From Trichomonas vaginalis G3 (taxonomy: Eukaryota; Parabasalia; Trichomonadida; Trichomonadidae), in the NCBI RefSeq assembly GCF_026262505.1, contig NC_067206.1:1736001-1800000 (forward strand): a stretch of 64,000 nucleotides of DNA, written 5' to 3'. Positions within the stretch are counted from its first letter, which is position 1. Each line of letters starts with the position of its first letter. The notes under the pieces were generated by a model. The model worked only from the letters and a program-made list of their open reading frames with translations. It was not told the origin of the DNA and ran no database searches. The position numbers and the translations under genes were made by a program. This document shows, in pieces, positions 37,679 to 47,700 of this stretch.

Positions 37679-38539
37679 TCAATACTTTTTCAGCACTTTT
37701 CCGTAGTTATATATGAAAGACAATTCGAGATAAAAGTCATAGTACAATGGAATAATATGTTGCACACCGTTTGTTGTGAACCAAACTTGAAAGTCAGAGA
37801 AACTGTTACTAGGTGGTTCGTAGAATTTAGAAGCAAAGTCATAAAAGTCCTTACCAATACAAAGAAAACTATTGTTGCTTGAACTGAAACTTGCATGACA
37901 CATAACATTTTGAGGGTCAAACACGTTTCTATAAACTGTCAAATCTGCTGGTGGAAGTATAAATTTAAATGGACCATCTGGTGGTAATGGTTCGTTCTGG
38001 TTTAGTAACCGAAGAAATTGTGCCCAAGAACGTTTGTCTACTTCCCAAAATAAAAACTCTGTATCTCTTGGAGGGTTAATTTCAATCTTTTGAAATGAAA
38101 CGGTGGAGTTCATCTTGTCATATTCTAGTTTCAGATAGTATGTTCCATTTAGTAAAGAGTCGTATTTTTTTTGAAATTCCCAATAATATTTGTTCATTTG
38201 AGTTTGAAAGTCATTTAGAGTTTTCTCAAGACTTTCGTCTGAACGAACTGTAAAGATTCTCATTTCGTCAAATTTGTCTATTAGACCATCAGAACCTTTA
38301 GACTGCCCATGAAAATATACTGCGAACATAAATGCGTTAGTTCTATTTGAAAACAAAACTCTTCTAAATCCTATTGCCTTTGCATCTGAAGGACTTTGAA
38401 GCCAACGAATTGGATAGTCAAATCTGTAAGCACCGGATGAAATTTCTTCATCTGAAATATTCCTACCAGCATTTGTAAAGATATAGTCTAACGGTTTTGT
38501 ATCTGCTGCTTTTGTTCTTTGTTTTTCAACCTGAAGCAT
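37679..38539 (-). CDS. penton-like/minor virion protein, outer Polinton
   Basis: 286 residues, beta-rich. Near residue 40 it has RFDYPIRWLQSPSDAKAIGFRRV. This lines up with TFKFPTDWIVNINEEKYIGI at 43,760 and TYEYPRHWVEYVGGEKAIEIRQV at 59,002, an aromatic-x-P-x-x-W...K-x-I-x-(I/F) signature. The C-terminus (FQVWFTTNGVQHIIPLYYDFYLELSF) lines up with their ends too. A protein of this size present with the capsid gene in each element is likely a vertex (penton) or other minor virion protein; that is inference. It looks whole. Confidence 0.6.
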   Translation of the reverse strand: MLQVEKQRTKAADTKPLDYIFTNAGRNISDEEISSGAYRFDYPIRWLQSPSDAKAIGFRRVLFSNRTNAFMFAVYFHGQSKGSDGLIDKFDEMRIFTVRSDESLEKTLNDFQTQMNKYYWEFQKKYDSLLNGTYYLKLEYDKMNSTVSFQKIEINPPRDTEFLFWEVDKRSWAQFLRLLNQNEPLPPDGPFKFILPPADLTVYRNVFDPQNVMCHASFSSSNNSFLCIGKDFYDFASKFYEPPSNSFSDFQVWFTTNGVQHIIPLYYDFYLELSFIYNYGKVLKKY

Positions 38540-38580
38540 TTAATATATGTAAAAATATACTGTTTTAAAAACGTTTTTAC

Positions 38581-38892
38581 TTCATGCAATGTTTTATTTC
38601 TCATCTAACAAACAAGTTTCCCAACGGTCTTCTCCAACAAACTCATCGTACATTTCAAATAAAATAAAAATATACTGTTTAAAATGGTATGCCATTTCAT
38701 ATTTCTCATCTAACAAACAAGTTTCCCAACGGTCTTCTCCAACAAACTCAGCGTACATTTCAAATAAAATAAAAAAATATTTTTTTTTAAAATATATTGT
38801 TTTAAAATGGTATGCCATTTCATATTTCTCATCTAACAAACAAGTTTCCCAACGGTCTTCTCCAACAAACTCAGCGTACAGTTCAAATAAAA
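38581..38892. repeat. three tandem copies of a promoter-plus-start unit
   Basis: A unit of about 105-125 bp is present three times. Read on the minus strand it holds an A/T leader (ATATTTTTTTATTTTATTTGAA), then, in the two left copies, ATG and about 25 codons (MY[A/D]EFVGEDRWETCLLDEK). In the first copy the start is not an ATG. It looks like duplication of a small gene's start region; whether any copy is expressed is unknown. Confidence 0.75.
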
Positions 38893-38912
38893 ATAAAAAA
38901 ATATTTTTTTCT

Positions 38913-39497
38913 TTACTTTACATAACCGCCTGCTGCCATAAGTCTTTGACGCCAACCCATACCAGCTAATGAAGGTTGACTTGGTTTAGTTTGGAAACTA
39001 AACTTTGGTTTTGGTTTATCTTCAGTTTTTGGTTTCTCTTCTTCTATCGGTTTTTCGTCACTTTTCGGTTCCTCTGACTTTACTTCACTTGCAGGTATGG
39101 TTGTGTCGTCAACATCTTCATAAATATCATATGCCATTTGTTTTTGTTTTCCTTTCAACTTTTTGTGTTTGTTGTAAAGTTTAGAATATTTCGACTCTAA
39201 GTCAATGAGATGTTCTATAATGAACTGTTGGTCAGTGAAGTAAACTTTTCCATCTGTTGTCTCTTTAGCTCCTTCAGACTTCAATATTTTATTTGTGAGA
39301 GTCTGTTTCTTTTTTGAGATACTAGCCGTTCCATTTCTATGAAAAGTGACTTTGTAGTTAGGGTTTGTATTTCCAGATCTGGCACCTTCTATTATTGAAT
39401 TTTTCTCTTCATCTGTAAGTTCTTTGACGGGTTTTGACAATGGTTCTGAACTTTTTGTTTGTGGTGTCAAATCTACCGTTTCAACTTCTTCGGTCAT
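38913..39497 (-). CDS. Polinton protein with a small shared N-terminal motif
   Basis: 194 residues. Residues about 30-68 (SIIEGARSGNTNPNYKVTFHRNGTASISKKKQTL) share a pattern with the proteins at 42,989-43,417 and 40,607-40,843: G-x(n)-P-x-(Y/F)-x-V...G-x-x-x-(I/F)-x-K-x-K-x-x-L. A coiled segment follows, then an acidic K/E/P-rich stretch, and a short C-terminal PSLAGMGWRQRLMAAGGYVK. The leader is CATTTCATCTCAGTAAAAAA read outward from the ATG. The family is not recognised; it looks whole. Confidence 0.65.
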   Translation of the reverse strand: MTEEVETVDLTPQTKSSEPLSKPVKELTDEEKNSIIEGARSGNTNPNYKVTFHRNGTASISKKKQTLTNKILKSEGAKETTDGKVYFTDQQFIIEHLIDLESKYSKLYNKHKKLKGKQKQMAYDIYEDVDDTTIPASEVKSEEPKSDEKPIEEEKPKTEDKPKPKFSFQTKPSQPSLAGMGWRQRLMAAGGYVK

Positions 39498-39516
39498 TTC
39501 ATCTCAGTAAAAAATT

Positions 39517-39669
39517 TTAGTTTGGTTTGTTTTCAACTGGTTGTTGTTGTTTTTTAAGTCGGTCTAAAACTTCCTGAGGTATAGGAAGAACTTGACAAAC
39601 ACGTGGTGTAACTGCTGGAAGTCGACAAATCCATCTTGAACCCATTTGTCTCAATGCTGTATTGTTCAT
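39517..39669 (-). CDS. 50-residue Polinton protein with its leader split by the inner element
   Basis: A short open frame of 50 residues (starts MNNTALRQMGSRWICRL, ends KKQQQPVENKPN) close behind the 194-residue gene's start. The leader CATTTCATCTCA just outside its ATG is the same as that of the neighbouring gene, which supports a real gene. The inner Polinton is inserted 8 bases upstream of its ATG. Confidence 0.5.
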   Translation of the reverse strand: MNNTALRQMGSRWICRLPAVTPRVCQVLPIPQEVLDRLKKQQQPVENKPN

Positions 39670-39672
39670 TTC

Positions 39673-39677
39673 ATCTC
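39673..39677. repeat. target site duplication ATCTC, left
   Basis: ATCTC directly before the left terminal repeat of the inner Polinton matches ATCTC directly after its right end (61,506-61,510). Polintons usually make 5-6-bp duplications. Confidence 0.85.
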
Positions 39678-40516
39678 AGTTAGTATCCCTATCTTGGGTA
39701 CGGCGGCACTGCGTTCCACCTTACCCAAGATAACGGTTTGACACTTTACAAAACTGCTAACGTATATTTTACAACACAAACGACTTCACTAATGAAAAAA
39801 TAAACGTTCACACTAACGTTCCCACTAATGTTCTCATTTACAAAAGTATTGCAGCGCTCCCCATTGCTGTGCTTAGTTAGTATGGTTATCTTGGGTACGG
39901 CGGCACTGCGTTCCACCTTACCCAATATAACCTTAAATATTTACAAAACCAGTAACGTATATTTTACAACACAAAACGACAACACTCACTTAACCTTAAA
40001 TATTTACAAAGCCGCCAACCACTTCACCTCACCAACATTTTCGCTAACGACTTCACTAATGAAAAAATAAACGTTCTCACTAACGTTCCCACTAATGTTC
40101 TCATTTACAAAAGTATTGCAGCGCTTCCCATTGCTGTGCTTCACATAACAGCTCATAATCTTCTGACTCACTTTCTTCTTCATATAGGTCAAAATCACTG
40201 TCATAGTTTATACCTGTAAGTTTTGACAAAGCTAATGAAACACGTTTACCATTTGTATCTATTGCTTTTATATATCTCCATTATGTTTGTTGTCATAAAC
40301 GCTCAAACTAACTTTACCCTTTCTCCCTCGTATCTGATAGAATGTATTTTCACGAGGAACGAAGAACAAATTCTTGAACTCATGACCGTTGTAGTTTGTT
40401 ATCTCAATAGTTTTCGTCATTTACATCCAAATAAAAATAAAATAAAATAAAAAATAAACTTAAAAATTAATGATATCACCACCCTCACACGTATGAAAAC
40501 ATAGCACAAAAATAAA
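39678..40516 (+). repeat. left terminal inverted repeat of the inner Polinton
   Basis: About 839 bp, almost identical in reverse complement to 60,667-61,505. The first roughly 197 bp are duplicated: a second AGTTAGTAT...TATCTTGGGTA unit starts at 39,875. Each unit has an 11-bp hairpin TATCTTGGGTA...TACCCAAGATA (one pair changed in the second). The repeat also contains a broken copy (about one break) of the 106-residue gene found whole in the right repeat, at about 40,101-40,420 on the minus strand. Confidence 0.93.
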
Positions 40517-40606
40517 TTTAGGTGAAGTGGTGAAAACTCACCTCTTTTTTCACCCTTTTTCACCCTCAAAGCGGCTCTGACCCTTTGGTCTGTTGAATTC
40601 ATTACT

Positions 40607-40843
40607 TTATAACTCTCTTCCTTTCTCCAACTCTTCTAACTTCTTCTTAAGTTCAGCAATGTTGTCCTCATGAAGTTTAATCTTCCTTAATATACCTTCT
40701 CTATCTAATGGTTGCTTTATCTTTCTAAACTGAACTCTACCATCCTTCATAGTATGAACGTAAAAACCTTCTGGAACCGCTCCTGATTTAATGTATTCTA
40801 CCAAAAACTTTTGTTTCATTGCTTCAGTGACTTTAGTCGTCAT
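40607..40843 (-). CDS. small Polinton protein of the G-x-P-x-F/Y motif family
   Basis: 78 residues from the ATG at 40,843. Residues about 15-50 (VEYIKSGAVPEGFYVHTMKDGRVQFRKIKQPL) carry the same pattern as the start of the proteins at 38,913 and 42,989. The rest is a coiled coil (KIKLHEDNIAELKKKLEELEKG). It looks whole. Function unknown; a virion or DNA-binding accessory role is only a guess. Confidence 0.65.
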   Translation of the reverse strand: MTTKVTEAMKQKFLVEYIKSGAVPEGFYVHTMKDGRVQFRKIKQPLDREGILRKIKLHEDNIAELKKKLEELEKGREL

Positions 40844-40886
40844 TTCAATCAAATAAAAATTTAATAAAAAAAATAACGTTATTTTT

Positions 40887-41357
40887 TCAGTAAGGAAACG
40901 CAGGAGTTTTACGATTTATTTGAGGAGTAGGTTCTGGTTTAAATGTTGGAGTCGGTTTAGGAGTTGACTTTTGAACAGGAGTTTGTACTTTCATAGGTTC
41001 AGGAGTCATTGAAGGTGTTGTTTGTGAAGGCGTTGGTTTTGACGTTGGTTTTGGCGATGGTGTCGGAGTTTGTTCAAATTCAGCTACTTCAGTATTATTT
41101 ATAACATTTGCTTTGTTTCTTTTCAACATCATTACTGCTCCTGCTGTAGCTAGCAAACCTAGTGGGAGACCATATCTTATATAAGGACTTGACCAAATGC
41201 TATTTTTGACAGGAGCTGGTGGAACACCTAACCTTGGTGAGACTGCTCTTTGCCATTGTGCAGCTCGTAAGAAATATTCAATAGGTGCTCCATAATCGTT
41301 TGGTAAAGTTTGTTTCACAGATGGTGAAGGTTCACGAGAGCTTGATGAAGAACTCAT
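40887..41357 (-). CDS. single-span, proline/threonine-rich Polinton protein
   Basis: 156 residues: a Ser-rich start, a soluble segment, one membrane helix near residues 58-78 (YIRYGLPLGLLATAGAVMML), then a long tail of PTPSPKPTSKPTPSQ-type repeats. This plan suits a membrane-anchored, extended, perhaps glycosylated protein on a membrane or virion. It lies just downstream of the capsid gene on the same strand. It looks whole; no family recognised. Confidence 0.6.
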   Translation of the reverse strand: MSSSSSSREPSPSVKQTLPNDYGAPIEYFLRAAQWQRAVSPRLGVPPAPVKNSIWSSPYIRYGLPLGLLATAGAVMMLKRNKANVINNTEVAEFEQTPTPSPKPTSKPTPSQTTPSMTPEPMKVQTPVQKSTPKPTPTFKPEPTPQINRKTPAFPY

Positions 41358-41387
41358 TTATAAGCTTTAAAAATAAACGTTCATCCT

Positions 41388-42961
41388 TTATTCCTCACTG
41401 TCGTCCGCTGCTAAGTTATAGTCGTCAAGTCTTATTATTGGGATTCCATTAGCACGCACTTGTATGGCAAAGCAACAATCCCTCATAAATCCAATAAGTG
41501 GCTTTGGTACATTTTCAGTTGCTAGTTCAATAGGTCCTTTAACAGACAATTTGTATGTTATTGGAGCAGTAGATGTTTGACCTTGCTGGAAGCAAAAGTC
41601 CACTTCTGTTGGAAAACCACATAAGAAATGTGTGTTGTCATAGCTATCCCATTTATGTTCCACACTACCATCATCCACCAATGACCTCATAACATCTTCA
41701 TTAAATCCAATCATATCATTGTTTGTATTGCAAGCGTTCGCAACCATTTCATAAAATACAGGTCCATATGATTTTTCAGGTTCTGCAGGCATATTTCCAT
41801 AAGCTCCCATGGAAAGCTGAAGATATTTAAACTTAGGGTTCTCAAAATTAACATAATAGTTGTCTTTCTTTCTAAATAGTGCCCAAATACTTTTAACATT
41901 AATAGGCGTATAAGCTGCTGTAAATGTTGCACTTGAACTATCTGTATTCTTTGAGAATGAACCGTCCATAGGAATCCAATCCATAACTTTAACAGGAAAA
42001 CATAAAGCCTCGTTTGTATAATGTTCTACAAGTTCTGTATAAATGTTAGGGTCTAAAGAGAATGACTTTGGATGAATGAAACATTCATTAAAATCCATCT
42101 TTGTTCGAAATAGTTGCTGGGTTACAGTTGTAATAGTAACTGTTCCACTAGCTTCTACTGCCTTCGTTATCATAGTGAATGGTTCATTCCATGGAACAAA
42201 TTTATTTGTCGGTGGATTTGAATCTGAAGCAAATGCAACTTTAAGAGTTGGATTGAAAGCAATGATATCATTTACAGATATAGATGTGCATTGTAAGGCG
42301 TCGCTACTGAACTTTACTTTAAGCTGAATGTTTCCTGCAAAAGCTGGAATAAATCGAATAGCTTCTAATGGAAGGAATCTTCTAACAGGAATTCTTAAAC
42401 GAAGCTTAAAATCAAATGATTTTCCTGCTGTAATTGGACCACTAACAATTTGTCCTGTTCTGCATGTTCCCGAATGACTCCATACATCTTCATGTCGAGT
42501 CTTTGAGAAAACATCTACTTTCTTTATTTGTTCGGTAGTTTGTGAGTTTGAAGTTATATATGCTTCTTCTCTTGCGTTGTCTTGAGAATATACGATACGA
42601 CCATTTGCAAGGATTTGATATCCAGCAACTGCATAGAAAGCGTCATCGAAACCAATCCAAAATCCTGGTGGGTTTGTTTTATTGGAACCTGAACCAATTT
42701 CTTTATCTACAATAAATTGACCTTCCATTTTATACGTAATGAATGTATTGTAAAGGTCCAACATATTTTCACCAGGAGGTGAGAGATTGAATGTTACCCA
42801 TGTGTTATCTTTAGCAGTTCCAGGTTGTGATGGAATCTTTGCGTCAAATATTTTCTATTAGTGTCACCAATTTGAACTGCATTGTCTATGATATCGAAAT
42901 ATGAGCGAATCTGATGAATATGCTCTGCTGGAGTAAATTCGTTTAGCTGTTCGTTCTGCAT
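41388..42961 (-). pseudogene. major capsid protein of the inner Polinton, broken about once or twice
   Basis: About 520 codons of beta-rich sequence. Sections such as GFWIGFDDAFYAVAGYQILANGRIVY and LRLRIPVRRFLPLEAIRF correspond to sections of the outer element's capsid gene at 25,819. Length, beta content and neighbours match the double jelly-roll capsid protein of Polintons. The two copies are clearly diverged, so the two elements belong to different lineages. Confidence 0.7.
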
Positions 42962-42988
42962 GTATTTACTTCAGATAAAAATATCTAT

Positions 42989-43417
42989 TTACTTCATTAT
43001 TCTCACTCTTCTTCTTGGCATTCGTGGTGGAAGTTGTTTCTTGACATTTTCAATGAACTGTACATTCTCTTTTGTCTCAACTTCTTTCACTGGCGGGTCA
43101 GGGTTCTTTGACTCGGTTTGTTTTTCAATGAAATTCACGAACTTTGCAATAAGCTCTTGGTTCGTTATTGAAAGTACATCTGGCTTCTTTTCTTCTTGTT
43201 CTTTTGGTGGCTCAGTTTGTACAGAAGGTTTTATATGGGCTTCGCCCTCGGTGCCATGCACCTTAATGTTGTCGCTCTCTGTATTCGCTAATGGAACCTT
43301 TCTTTTTCTTACATATATTTTACCATCTTTACTCTGACTTACATAATAGAAAGGATGTTGTATTCCTCTGGCGTCATTTAATATAATAGACTCTCGTTCT
43401 GATTTTGACAAGCTCAT
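42989..43417 (-). CDS. basic-tailed Polinton protein of the G-x-P-x-Y motif family
   Basis: 142 residues. Residues about 10-44 (IILNDARGIQHPFYYVSQSKDGKIYVRKRKVPL) carry the shared pattern. A charged middle follows and the C-terminus is arginine/proline-rich (QLPPRMPRRRVRIMK), DNA-binding-like. Its coding sequence contains a 26-nt double hairpin (43,237-43,262), encoding H-G-T-E-G-E-A-H. It looks whole. Confidence 0.65.
   Translation of the reverse strand: MSLSKSERESIILNDARGIQHPFYYVSQSKDGKIYVRKRKVPLANTESDNIKVHGTEGEAHIKPSVQTEPPKEQEEKKPDVLSITNQELIAKFVNFIEKQTESKNPDPPVKEVETKENVQFIENVKKQLPPRMPRRRVRIMK
43237..43262. other. 26-nt double hairpin inside a coding region
   Basis: GGGC-TTC-GCCC, spacer TC, then GGTGC-CAT-GCACC. 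The same layout (4-bp stem with TTC loop, TC, 5-bp stem with 3-nt loop) occurs in the polymerase gene at 48,363-48,388 with different but fully paired stems. Confidence 0.85.
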
Positions 43418-43462
43418 TTTACATCGGTTAAAGTTTTAATTTAGTTTTTTATCTACAGTCAA

Positions 43463-43735
43463 ATGACTCAGTCAAATCCTACGGACAAGACCCAAGGGGT
43501 CATAGATGTTGAAGCATTGAAGAAAGAAATTCGTGAGCAAATTTTATCCGAACTGAAGGAACAAAAACAAGAACAAAAGCCAGAGAGACCAAAGAGAAAA
43601 CTTAGTGAAAAACAACTAGCTGCATTAGCTGCTGGAAGACAGAAGAACCCACGTTTGCTGGCGAAAAAAGCTAGAGAAGAAGCAAAAGCAAAGGAAGAAC
43701 AAAAAGCTAAAGAAGCTGAAGCAAAGAAAGAGTAA
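43463..43735 (+). CDS. small lysine/glutamate-rich Polinton protein
   Basis: 90 residues: a helical charged N-terminus (LKKEIREQILSELKEQKQEQ), a basic middle KRKLSEKQLAALAAGRQK that resembles short DNA-binding motifs, and a K/E/A helix to the end. No family is recognised. It is 25 bases before the penton-like gene and probably co-expressed with it. Confidence 0.6.
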   Translation: MTQSNPTDKTQGVIDVEALKKEIREQILSELKEQKQEQKPERPKRKLSEKQLAALAAGRQKNPRLLAKKAREEAKAKEEQKAKEAEAKKE

Positions 43736-43759
43736 ATGGGTTATTTTTATCGGAACTAA

Positions 43760-44617
43760 ATGTATAGACAAATACCTTTATCTGTTGCGTTCAGCAGTGA
43801 AAACCCTGACGTCAAAATAAAGGGGAACAGAGTAACGTTTAAGTTTCCAACAGACTGGATTGTGAACATAAATGAAGAGAAGTACATTGGCATAACATCT
43901 ATGTATATAACACGTGCTTTCAGAAAGGTTGACTTTATACTTCAAGTCGAGATAGAAAATGACGAACAGTCTTTAAGCGCCCAAAACATTCACATATACA
44001 AATACTTTAAAGACGATACAACATTGTTGCAATGTATGATTTCATTTAATGAAATGTTCGAGAAAAAGTTTAACATTGAAGTACAAACTTTACAGCCTTT
44101 ACGTGAGTTTCTTGCACAACTGAAAGAAGAAGGTAGTCAGCCACAACTTATAGACTTTCATTATGAATTTAATGAAAATGAAGATGGAACACATGACTGT
44201 CAGTTTGTTGTATTCTCACCATTCAATGAAGTCGCTAAAGAGAAAGAAAATCCATTACGTATAAGATTTCAAATCTCTGAACCAAGTGATGATTTCAAAA
44301 ATGTTTTCAATTATGATGCAATGCTTCCGAGGAAAAATGAATTTTCAAAGATTGTAACACCTGGCATTTGGGATAGAAAGCAAGCTATTCTTTTCTCTAA
44401 TATAGCCAAAGGCGTTGAAAATGAGTTCATTGGTCATACAAGAACTTCACCACTTCCTAACCCTAAATACTATAAATTAACTGGCTTCAATCGTGAGTTT
44501 TGGATAGACATGTTCTCCACTCATGACCATAAAGCACCTGTTTTGCTACCTCCAGACCATAAGGACTGTCTCTACATTGAAGCACAACTCTTAAACTCTA
44601 CCATCGCAGTATTGTAA
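43760..44617 (+). CDS. penton-like/minor virion protein, inner Polinton (copy 1)
   Basis: 285 residues, beta-rich, with the TFKFPTDWIVNINEEKYIGI signature near residues 25-45 and a C-terminal FWIDMFSTHDHKAPVLLPPDHKDCLYIEAQLL-like end shared with 37,679-38,539 and 59,002-59,881. It looks whole. It faces the polymerase gene across a small tandem repeat. The penton label rests on size, beta character and one-per-element occurrence; it is inference. Confidence 0.6.
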   Translation: MYRQIPLSVAFSSENPDVKIKGNRVTFKFPTDWIVNINEEKYIGITSMYITRAFRKVDFILQVEIENDEQSLSAQNIHIYKYFKDDTTLLQCMISFNEMFEKKFNIEVQTLQPLREFLAQLKEEGSQPQLIDFHYEFNENEDGTHDCQFVVFSPFNEVAKEKENPLRIRFQISEPSDDFKNVFNYDAMLPRKNEFSKIVTPGIWDRKQAILFSNIAKGVENEFIGHTRTSPLPNPKYYKLTGFNREFWIDMFSTHDHKAPVLLPPDHKDCLYIEAQLLNSTIAVL

Positions 44618-44640
44618 AATCTACGCTAGTTTTATTTTTA

Positions 44641-44775
44641 TCACGAATGACCTCAGTCATGACCTCATTCATGACCTCATTGCTGACAAAAATAAATGAC
44701 CTCATTCATGACCTCATTGCTGACAAAAATAAATGACCTCATTCATGACCTCATTGCTGACAAAAATAAATGACC
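44641..44775. repeat. 37-bp tandem repeat of TGACCTCATTCA/TGACCTCATTGC
   Basis: Three units of 37 bp, each made of two 12-mers (TGACCTCATTCA, TGACCTCATTGC) and TGACAAAAATAAA, sit between the convergent penton-like and polymerase genes. They may be part of a transcript end region. Confidence 0.85.
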
Positions 44776-47700
44776 TCAGAACTTCAACTTACGAATAAAG
44801 CTTGTTTTAGTCGTTATTGAAAAGTTGAACTTTTCAGCAAAGCAAGGTTGACATGACTTACATAAGTCGAATGCAATCTCTTGACCATCATAAAGTGCTT
44901 TGTAAAGTTTCATTAAACTGAACTCAGAGTCTTTGTCATATGTTCCAACAGGTATGTGAATGTTCTTATCTTCATTGTAATAGCATTGTATAGCTTCAGG
45001 AAACATTTCATTAGCGGTTAAAGCAATAACATCTTGCTTCACGCCTTTCATTCTGCAGTGAAATGCAACTTCATTTAAATCATTCGTGAGTAAGTCTATG
45101 TAGGTCTTCTTTCCACAGAAAATACTTTTATAAGCTAAACTTTGTTTTCCAGGTGTTATTTCTGCAAAGTCGCTATGAAATTGACCAAGGTTCTTTCCTA
45201 TAAGTTCTCTACCGTATCTCTTCTTAAACTCTGCTGCAAGCTTTGGGATGTCTTCATTATATAAGTGCATACTGTCGGTATCCTGGTAAAATATTTGAAG
45301 ACCCATGTCCTCTGCAGTACAGAATACTTCATTCATAATACGTTTTGACATAGACAGAATATTAACACCAAGTGGACAGAAGTTAAAGTGTCTGCAAATG
45401 CTTTTCGTTAGCTTGAAAATAGTTTTATCTGAACCATCCAAACCTTCGAACTTCACTATATGGTTGTAATTTCTTATAGCATATCTTATAGCATCTTTGT
45501 CATCTACTATGGTTATTTTTGACTCAATAGGAGATAGAATAGTTTTGCCATAAATGCTGTTCAGAATGAGTTTTATAATTTCTTGTAAGGGGTTTTCTTC
45601 TTTCTTATACTTTAACCTTAACTCAAACAACTTCTTTACTTCATCTCTTATTCTCATATCTCTGTTTCCATCGTAATAGTATCCTTGCAACACTTCACAT
45701 TTGACACCTTGATATTTTATGAGGTCTTGTAATGTTATATGGTCAACATACATGAGACAGCAAGTGTTTGAACTTCTTGGAACGTTAAGTTCTGGATTTA
45801 GTTCAGGGTCGCAAACTATTAAATGAAAGTGTCTGGGTATACCAATCTCTGTTATCTTAATGAGAACAAAGAAGCCAGACATAAACTTTTCACCAATGGG
45901 TTCCTTTTGGTCATCATCGAATAAATGTCTCATGAGATACTCTGTGTTTAACATTTCTTCCTTCAATACTTTTGGAATACCTTCTAAAGTATAAAGTCTT
46001 GCTATAGCTGAAGGATATAATGAAACAGTGTCGAAGTCAGCAATGAGTTTCTTTTTGCTCTTTTGTTTCATGTTATCTGACAACATACATCTTCCACCTT
46101 GAATGCATCTCGAAATAAATTCTCTTGGTTTATTTGAGAGGTCATAAAGATTTCCATTCGGGAAGTATACTCTGTTCTCAAACAATTTGTTAGCAATGAA
46201 CAAATACTAACGTAGTCATAAACGTTTAAATCAAACTCTTTCAATAGTCATTGCGGAACTTTACAAAACCTTCTCTTAAAATTCTTACATCTTGTTTGCA
46301 GTAAAACGTGCTATATTTTTCTAAGTCGAAGTGGTTCTCATCTATTCTGCAACCTTTGATGGAATCTATGTTTTTCATAAATGTATCTGCATCCCGGATA
46401 AACTTACATGCTTCAGAAATGACACCAGTTCTGTTGTCATTTGCTAACAAAACACTGCTGTAGTAGTTATATGGAAATACTTCTTTCGGTCCTGTTTGTA
46501 AGTTAAACATAGCAGGAAATAGTTTAAGCTTCTTATTTATAACACTGTAAGAGTCTTTTATAATAATTGCCCGTCCTTTATATAAACCAGTTATTTGCAT
46601 TGTTCGTGAACCTTTAATGATGGGAGTTCCTTTCACTTCTGTCATGTGTCTTAAGATGAAGTTTATGTCATAACTGAGGTTGTGAAAATATATTAAACTC
46701 TTGTCAGGAGTCTTTCCAAAAATTCTGTTGCACAGTTTTGACCCCAAATGCTTTCACTCACTGAACCATCTTCACTGTCATAACAGATGTTAAAAGCTTT
46801 ATGAAAGCCATCCGTACTACACTCAAAGTCAGCAAAGAAAACGTGCTCAGGAATGAATTTACATTTAGCTTTATTTACTTCTTTTGACTCTGCTTTCTTC
46901 TTCAGTTGTACACAATACTTTGGAGCATATGTCAAATCTTTAAATGGTGCAAGGTTCTGTTTATATAAGTCAGTAGTATATGTGAAAAGTTCTCCATAAG
47001 AAATAGGTTCGAAATATTTGCACTCCCACAATGTTTTCATAACATCCCATAGCGGTGTTGTTCTATCCATGCGAACTACATATTTATCTTCTCTCTTTGT
47101 ATAAATCTTCATCTGTTTCTCAATGTTCATTCCACCACACTCCTTCAAGATTTCTATATAGTTGCGAATGAAATATGTTGTCATTGGAAGTCTTTCATTT
47201 AGCATGTAGTGGTCTTCAACAAGAAGTAAGTCAATAGTTCGAACAGTTTCACATTCTTTTGGTATGTATCTCTTTATTTCATTATGTCTTGAGTCATTGA
47301 AATAACCAATGGTAACATTAAATGCTATACCTGTTGCGTCAGAAATTTCTTGTACTTTACTTTGAGGAAAGTCTCTAACACGAATGACTTCTCTCATGTG
47401 GTCAATAGTTTCTTCATTTACTCCAGCCTGAATGCAAGCATAAACGAAGCAGTTATCTTCTGTCATAAGTGTTGCAGTTCTTTTGTTCAGTTCATTGAAG
47501 ATTTGGTAGCGTTCAAGATTTATAGGTAATGTGCAAAGATACTTCCAGAACTGACCGCTTCTCTTCTTATAAAACTTCTTTTCACCAAGGATTTCATTCC
47601 AGAAGTCATCTATATCTTGTTTATCTCCTGTTTGTTTAAGTCTGTTCAATAATCTTTTCTGTCTTTCTGTCAGTGTGCTTTCATCTCTATATGGTCTCTT

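Noticed and set aside
38589-38969. 126-residue plus-strand protein over the triplicated unit
   Set aside because: It is the antisense reading of the repeated leader/start unit; the minus-strand reading has leader, ATG and charged protein character.
39828-40070. 80-residue open frames present in both terminal repeats (also 61,113-61,355) and the opposing 66-residue frames
   Set aside because: They are identical only because the repeats are identical; they overlap the repeat's hairpins and the better-supported 106-residue gene.
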